Shown piece after piece: positions 8,013-8,605 of a stretch of 8,605 bases of DNA; position 1 is the stretch's first letter, and the number at the start of each line of letters is the position of its first letter. Under the pieces are notes generated by a model. The model was not told where the DNA came from. It did no database searches and was given only the letters and a program-made list of their open reading frames with translations. The stretch comes from Deltaproteobacteria bacterium (GTDB lineage: Bacteria > Desulfobacterota > Desulfobacteria > Desulfobacterales > Desulfatibacillaceae): positions 1 through 8,605 of the forward strand of contig JAFDHW010000084.1 of assembly GCA_019308705.1 (NCBI GenBank), written 5' to 3'. Made by a program: the position numbers and the translations under genes.

Positions 8013-8062
8013 CTTTTTCGAGAAAACGTTTCCGGTTTTTCTCCTGCACCCTTCTCAAAAAG
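8013..8062. repeat. imperfect inverted repeat just downstream of alaS
   Basis: CTTTTTCGAGAA at 8013-8024 faces TTCTCAAAAAG at 8052-8062, 11 pairs with one bulged C. An inner alternative pairs GAGAAAA 8020-8026 with TTTTCTC 8037-8043. On the minus strand the stem is followed by GTTTTT (8008-8013 region), so it could terminate transcription coming from the right. On the plus strand no T-run follows. Similar A/T-arm inverted repeats are common after genes in sulfate reducers (general recollection, not searched here). Confidence 0.5.
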
Positions 8063-8075
8063 CCTTTCGGTTCCT

Positions 8076-8090
8076 GGATACTTCGTATCC
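8076..8090. repeat. short perfect hairpin
   Basis: GGATAC 8076-8081 and GTATCC 8085-8090 are perfect complements around a TTC loop, followed by CCCTTTGC. It is one of several stems stacked between alaS and the next frame. Function is unknown. Confidence 0.35.
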
Positions 8091-8120
8091 CCCTTTGCTT
8101 CGCGTTTGCGCCAGGGAGAG

Positions 8121-8144
8121 GAACGCCCTGCGTTCAAGATTTTT
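8121..8144 (+). terminator. probable intrinsic terminator for the alaS transcript
   Basis: GAACGC 8121-8126 pairs perfectly with GCGTTC 8130-8135 across a CCT loop. After AAGA comes TTTTT at 8140-8144. The 4-nt gap and short stem make it moderate in strength. Its position, about 120 nt beyond the alaS stop and before the next ribosome site, fits the end of the unit. Confidence 0.45.
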
Positions 8145-8212
8145 CCCGATTTGTGCATGAAACTGTGCGTTGACATTGAAAATACCCCCATGGTTCCCGC
8201 GGAGAAGACTTG

Positions 8213-8335
8213 ATGAGCCTCAAATTTTCCCTGGCCGCAAAGCTGCAGGCCGTTTTCAACATCGGCGTCCCGCCGGAAATGGATCCGGAAAATGCCAAGT
8301 ACATCCGCATGACCAATATGATGATGCCCTCGTAA
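8213..8335 (+). pseudogene. truncated N-terminus of a probable membrane sensor protein (40 codons)
   Basis: A 40-residue frame starts at ATG 8213 with a good ribosome site (GGAGAAG 8201-8207, 5 nt spacing) and ends at TAA 8333-8335. The segment FNIGVPPEMDPENAKYIRMTN resembles the cytosolic lead-in that precedes the first membrane helix in several bacterial membrane-bound sensor proteins (histidine kinases, nucleotide cyclases, diguanylate cyclases), commonly of the form NIGV-x-P-x(n)-R-x-x-N. That likeness is from memory. Nothing hydrophobic follows; the frame halts in a copy of CCTCGTAAAAA, which also forms the end of the palindromic element at 8499-8604. The TAA stop lies within this repeat. 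The simplest reading is a gene remnant cut by a repeat element. A genuine 40-aa small protein is the alternative. Confidence 0.45.
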
Positions 8336-8507
8336 AAACCCTCGTCGCTTGTTATCTCTCCGAAAATATTGGTGAATCGTCATTTTTTGCTTGATTTTTC
8401 GTGGGGGGTGTGGCAGGATAACTTTTAGAATTCATTGGGAAAATCCTTTTTTGAGGTGGGGTCATGTTTCGACCGAGGCGAAGGCAAAAGAGATGGCCTC
8501 GTAAAAA
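8323..8507. repeat. 16-bp direct repeat pair
   Basis: GATGCCCTCGTAAAAA at 8323-8338 and GATGGCCTCGTAAAAA at 8492-8507 match at 15 of 16 positions, 169 bp apart. The first copy ends the truncated sensor frame; the second forms the left end of the 106-bp palindrome. The pair could mark two insertions of related elements or a duplicated junction. Confidence 0.65.
8336..8498. other. AT-rich non-coding stretch
   Basis: No convincing gene on either strand. The sequence is clearly richer in A and T than the genes to the left, with T-runs at 8383-8388, 8395-8399 and 8446-8452. CGAAAA (8361-8366) and TTTTCG (8396-8401) could form a weak stem. A 24-codon basic frame (8464-8538) has GAGG upstream but runs into the palindrome and is not credited. 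Confidence 0.5.
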
Positions 8508-8604
8508 GTCGGATGCCAAAATTTTGAATACAACATAATGTGGTTTTAATCGGTACAGATCACAATATGTTGCGGCCAAAACGTCTCGCTTGGACTTTTT
8601 ACGA
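8499..8604. mobile_element. 106-bp imperfect palindrome, MITE-like or palindromic repeat unit
   Basis: Terminal arms TCGTAAAAAGTC (8499-8510) and GACTTTTTACGA (8593-8604) are perfect 12-bp reverse complements. On exactly the same axis (coordinate sum 17103), TTTTG 8522-8526 faces CAAAA 8577-8581 and CAACATA 8531-8537 faces TATGTTG 8566-8572. Shared symmetry of three separated blocks supports one folded unit rather than chance. No transposase is encoded. A non-autonomous element (MITE) or REP-like hairpin are the two plausible classes. The element reaches the window edge, so its outer boundary and any target duplication cannot be checked. Confidence 0.65.
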
Positions 8605-8605
8605 A

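Noticed and set aside
8170..8198. TTGACA at 8170-8175 as promoter of the sensor fragment
   Set aside because: No acceptable -10 hexamer at 15-19 nt downstream.
8411..8427. TGGCAGGATAACTTTT as a sigma-54 promoter
   Set aside because: The -12 GC dinucleotide is missing at the required spacing.
8464..8538. 24-codon Arg/Lys-rich frame with GAGG upstream
   Set aside because: Half of it lies inside the palindromic element; too short to support.
8352..8579. 75-codon minus-strand frame through the AT-rich end
   Set aside because: Covers the palindrome and direct repeat and has no recognisable similarity or conserved-looking segment; chance frame more likely.

Overview
GC-rich (by eye over 60% G+C) bacterial chromosome segment carrying housekeeping genes, most likely from a Desulfobacterota (former Deltaproteobacteria) sulfate-reducer-like organism. 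That placement is inferred from protein style (aminotransferase, RecA and AlaS), the thpR-recA-alaS gene order and hairpin-rich intergenic DNA. No marker proves it. All five full-length genes are on the + strand.

Layout. Positions 1-165 hold no gene. They contain an 81-nt near-perfect hairpin element (11-91), then a weaker hairpin and a sigma-70-like promoter. A first transcription unit follows: a class I/II PLP aminotransferase (GTG start at 310) and a ClC-type chloride channel/transporter with two C-terminal CBS domains (1630-3456). The ClC ATG directly abuts the aminotransferase stop codon. A second promoter lies at 3520-3546. It drives thpR (RNA 2',3'-cyclic phosphodiesterase, 3631-4203) and recA (4230-5273), with alaS (5365-7998) behind them. 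The order thpR-recA-alaS matches the widespread cinA-thpR-recA-recX-alaS neighbourhood, but recX is absent between recA and alaS and cinA is not next to thpR.

The 91-nt recA-alaS gap contains a textbook intrinsic terminator stem followed by six Ts. Two further stems overlap so that they could form mutually exclusive 1:2 / 2:3 / 3:4 pairings. In the frame that runs into alaS, the terminator stem is made of alanine codons. This is the most interesting regulatory hypothesis in the window.

The last 600 bases (7999-8605) differ in character and become AT-rich. They contain an inverted repeat just after alaS, a terminator-like hairpin, and a 40-codon reading frame that looks like the N-terminus of a membrane sensor protein cut short. 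After that comes non-coding DNA with a 106-bp imperfect palindrome (8499-8604) whose terminal sequence recurs exactly where the short frame stops. This looks like a MITE-like or palindromic repeat element interrupting or abutting a degraded gene. I see no phage, CRISPR, toxin-antitoxin or defence genes. The window is mainly ordinary core genome with a few unexplained structured DNA elements.
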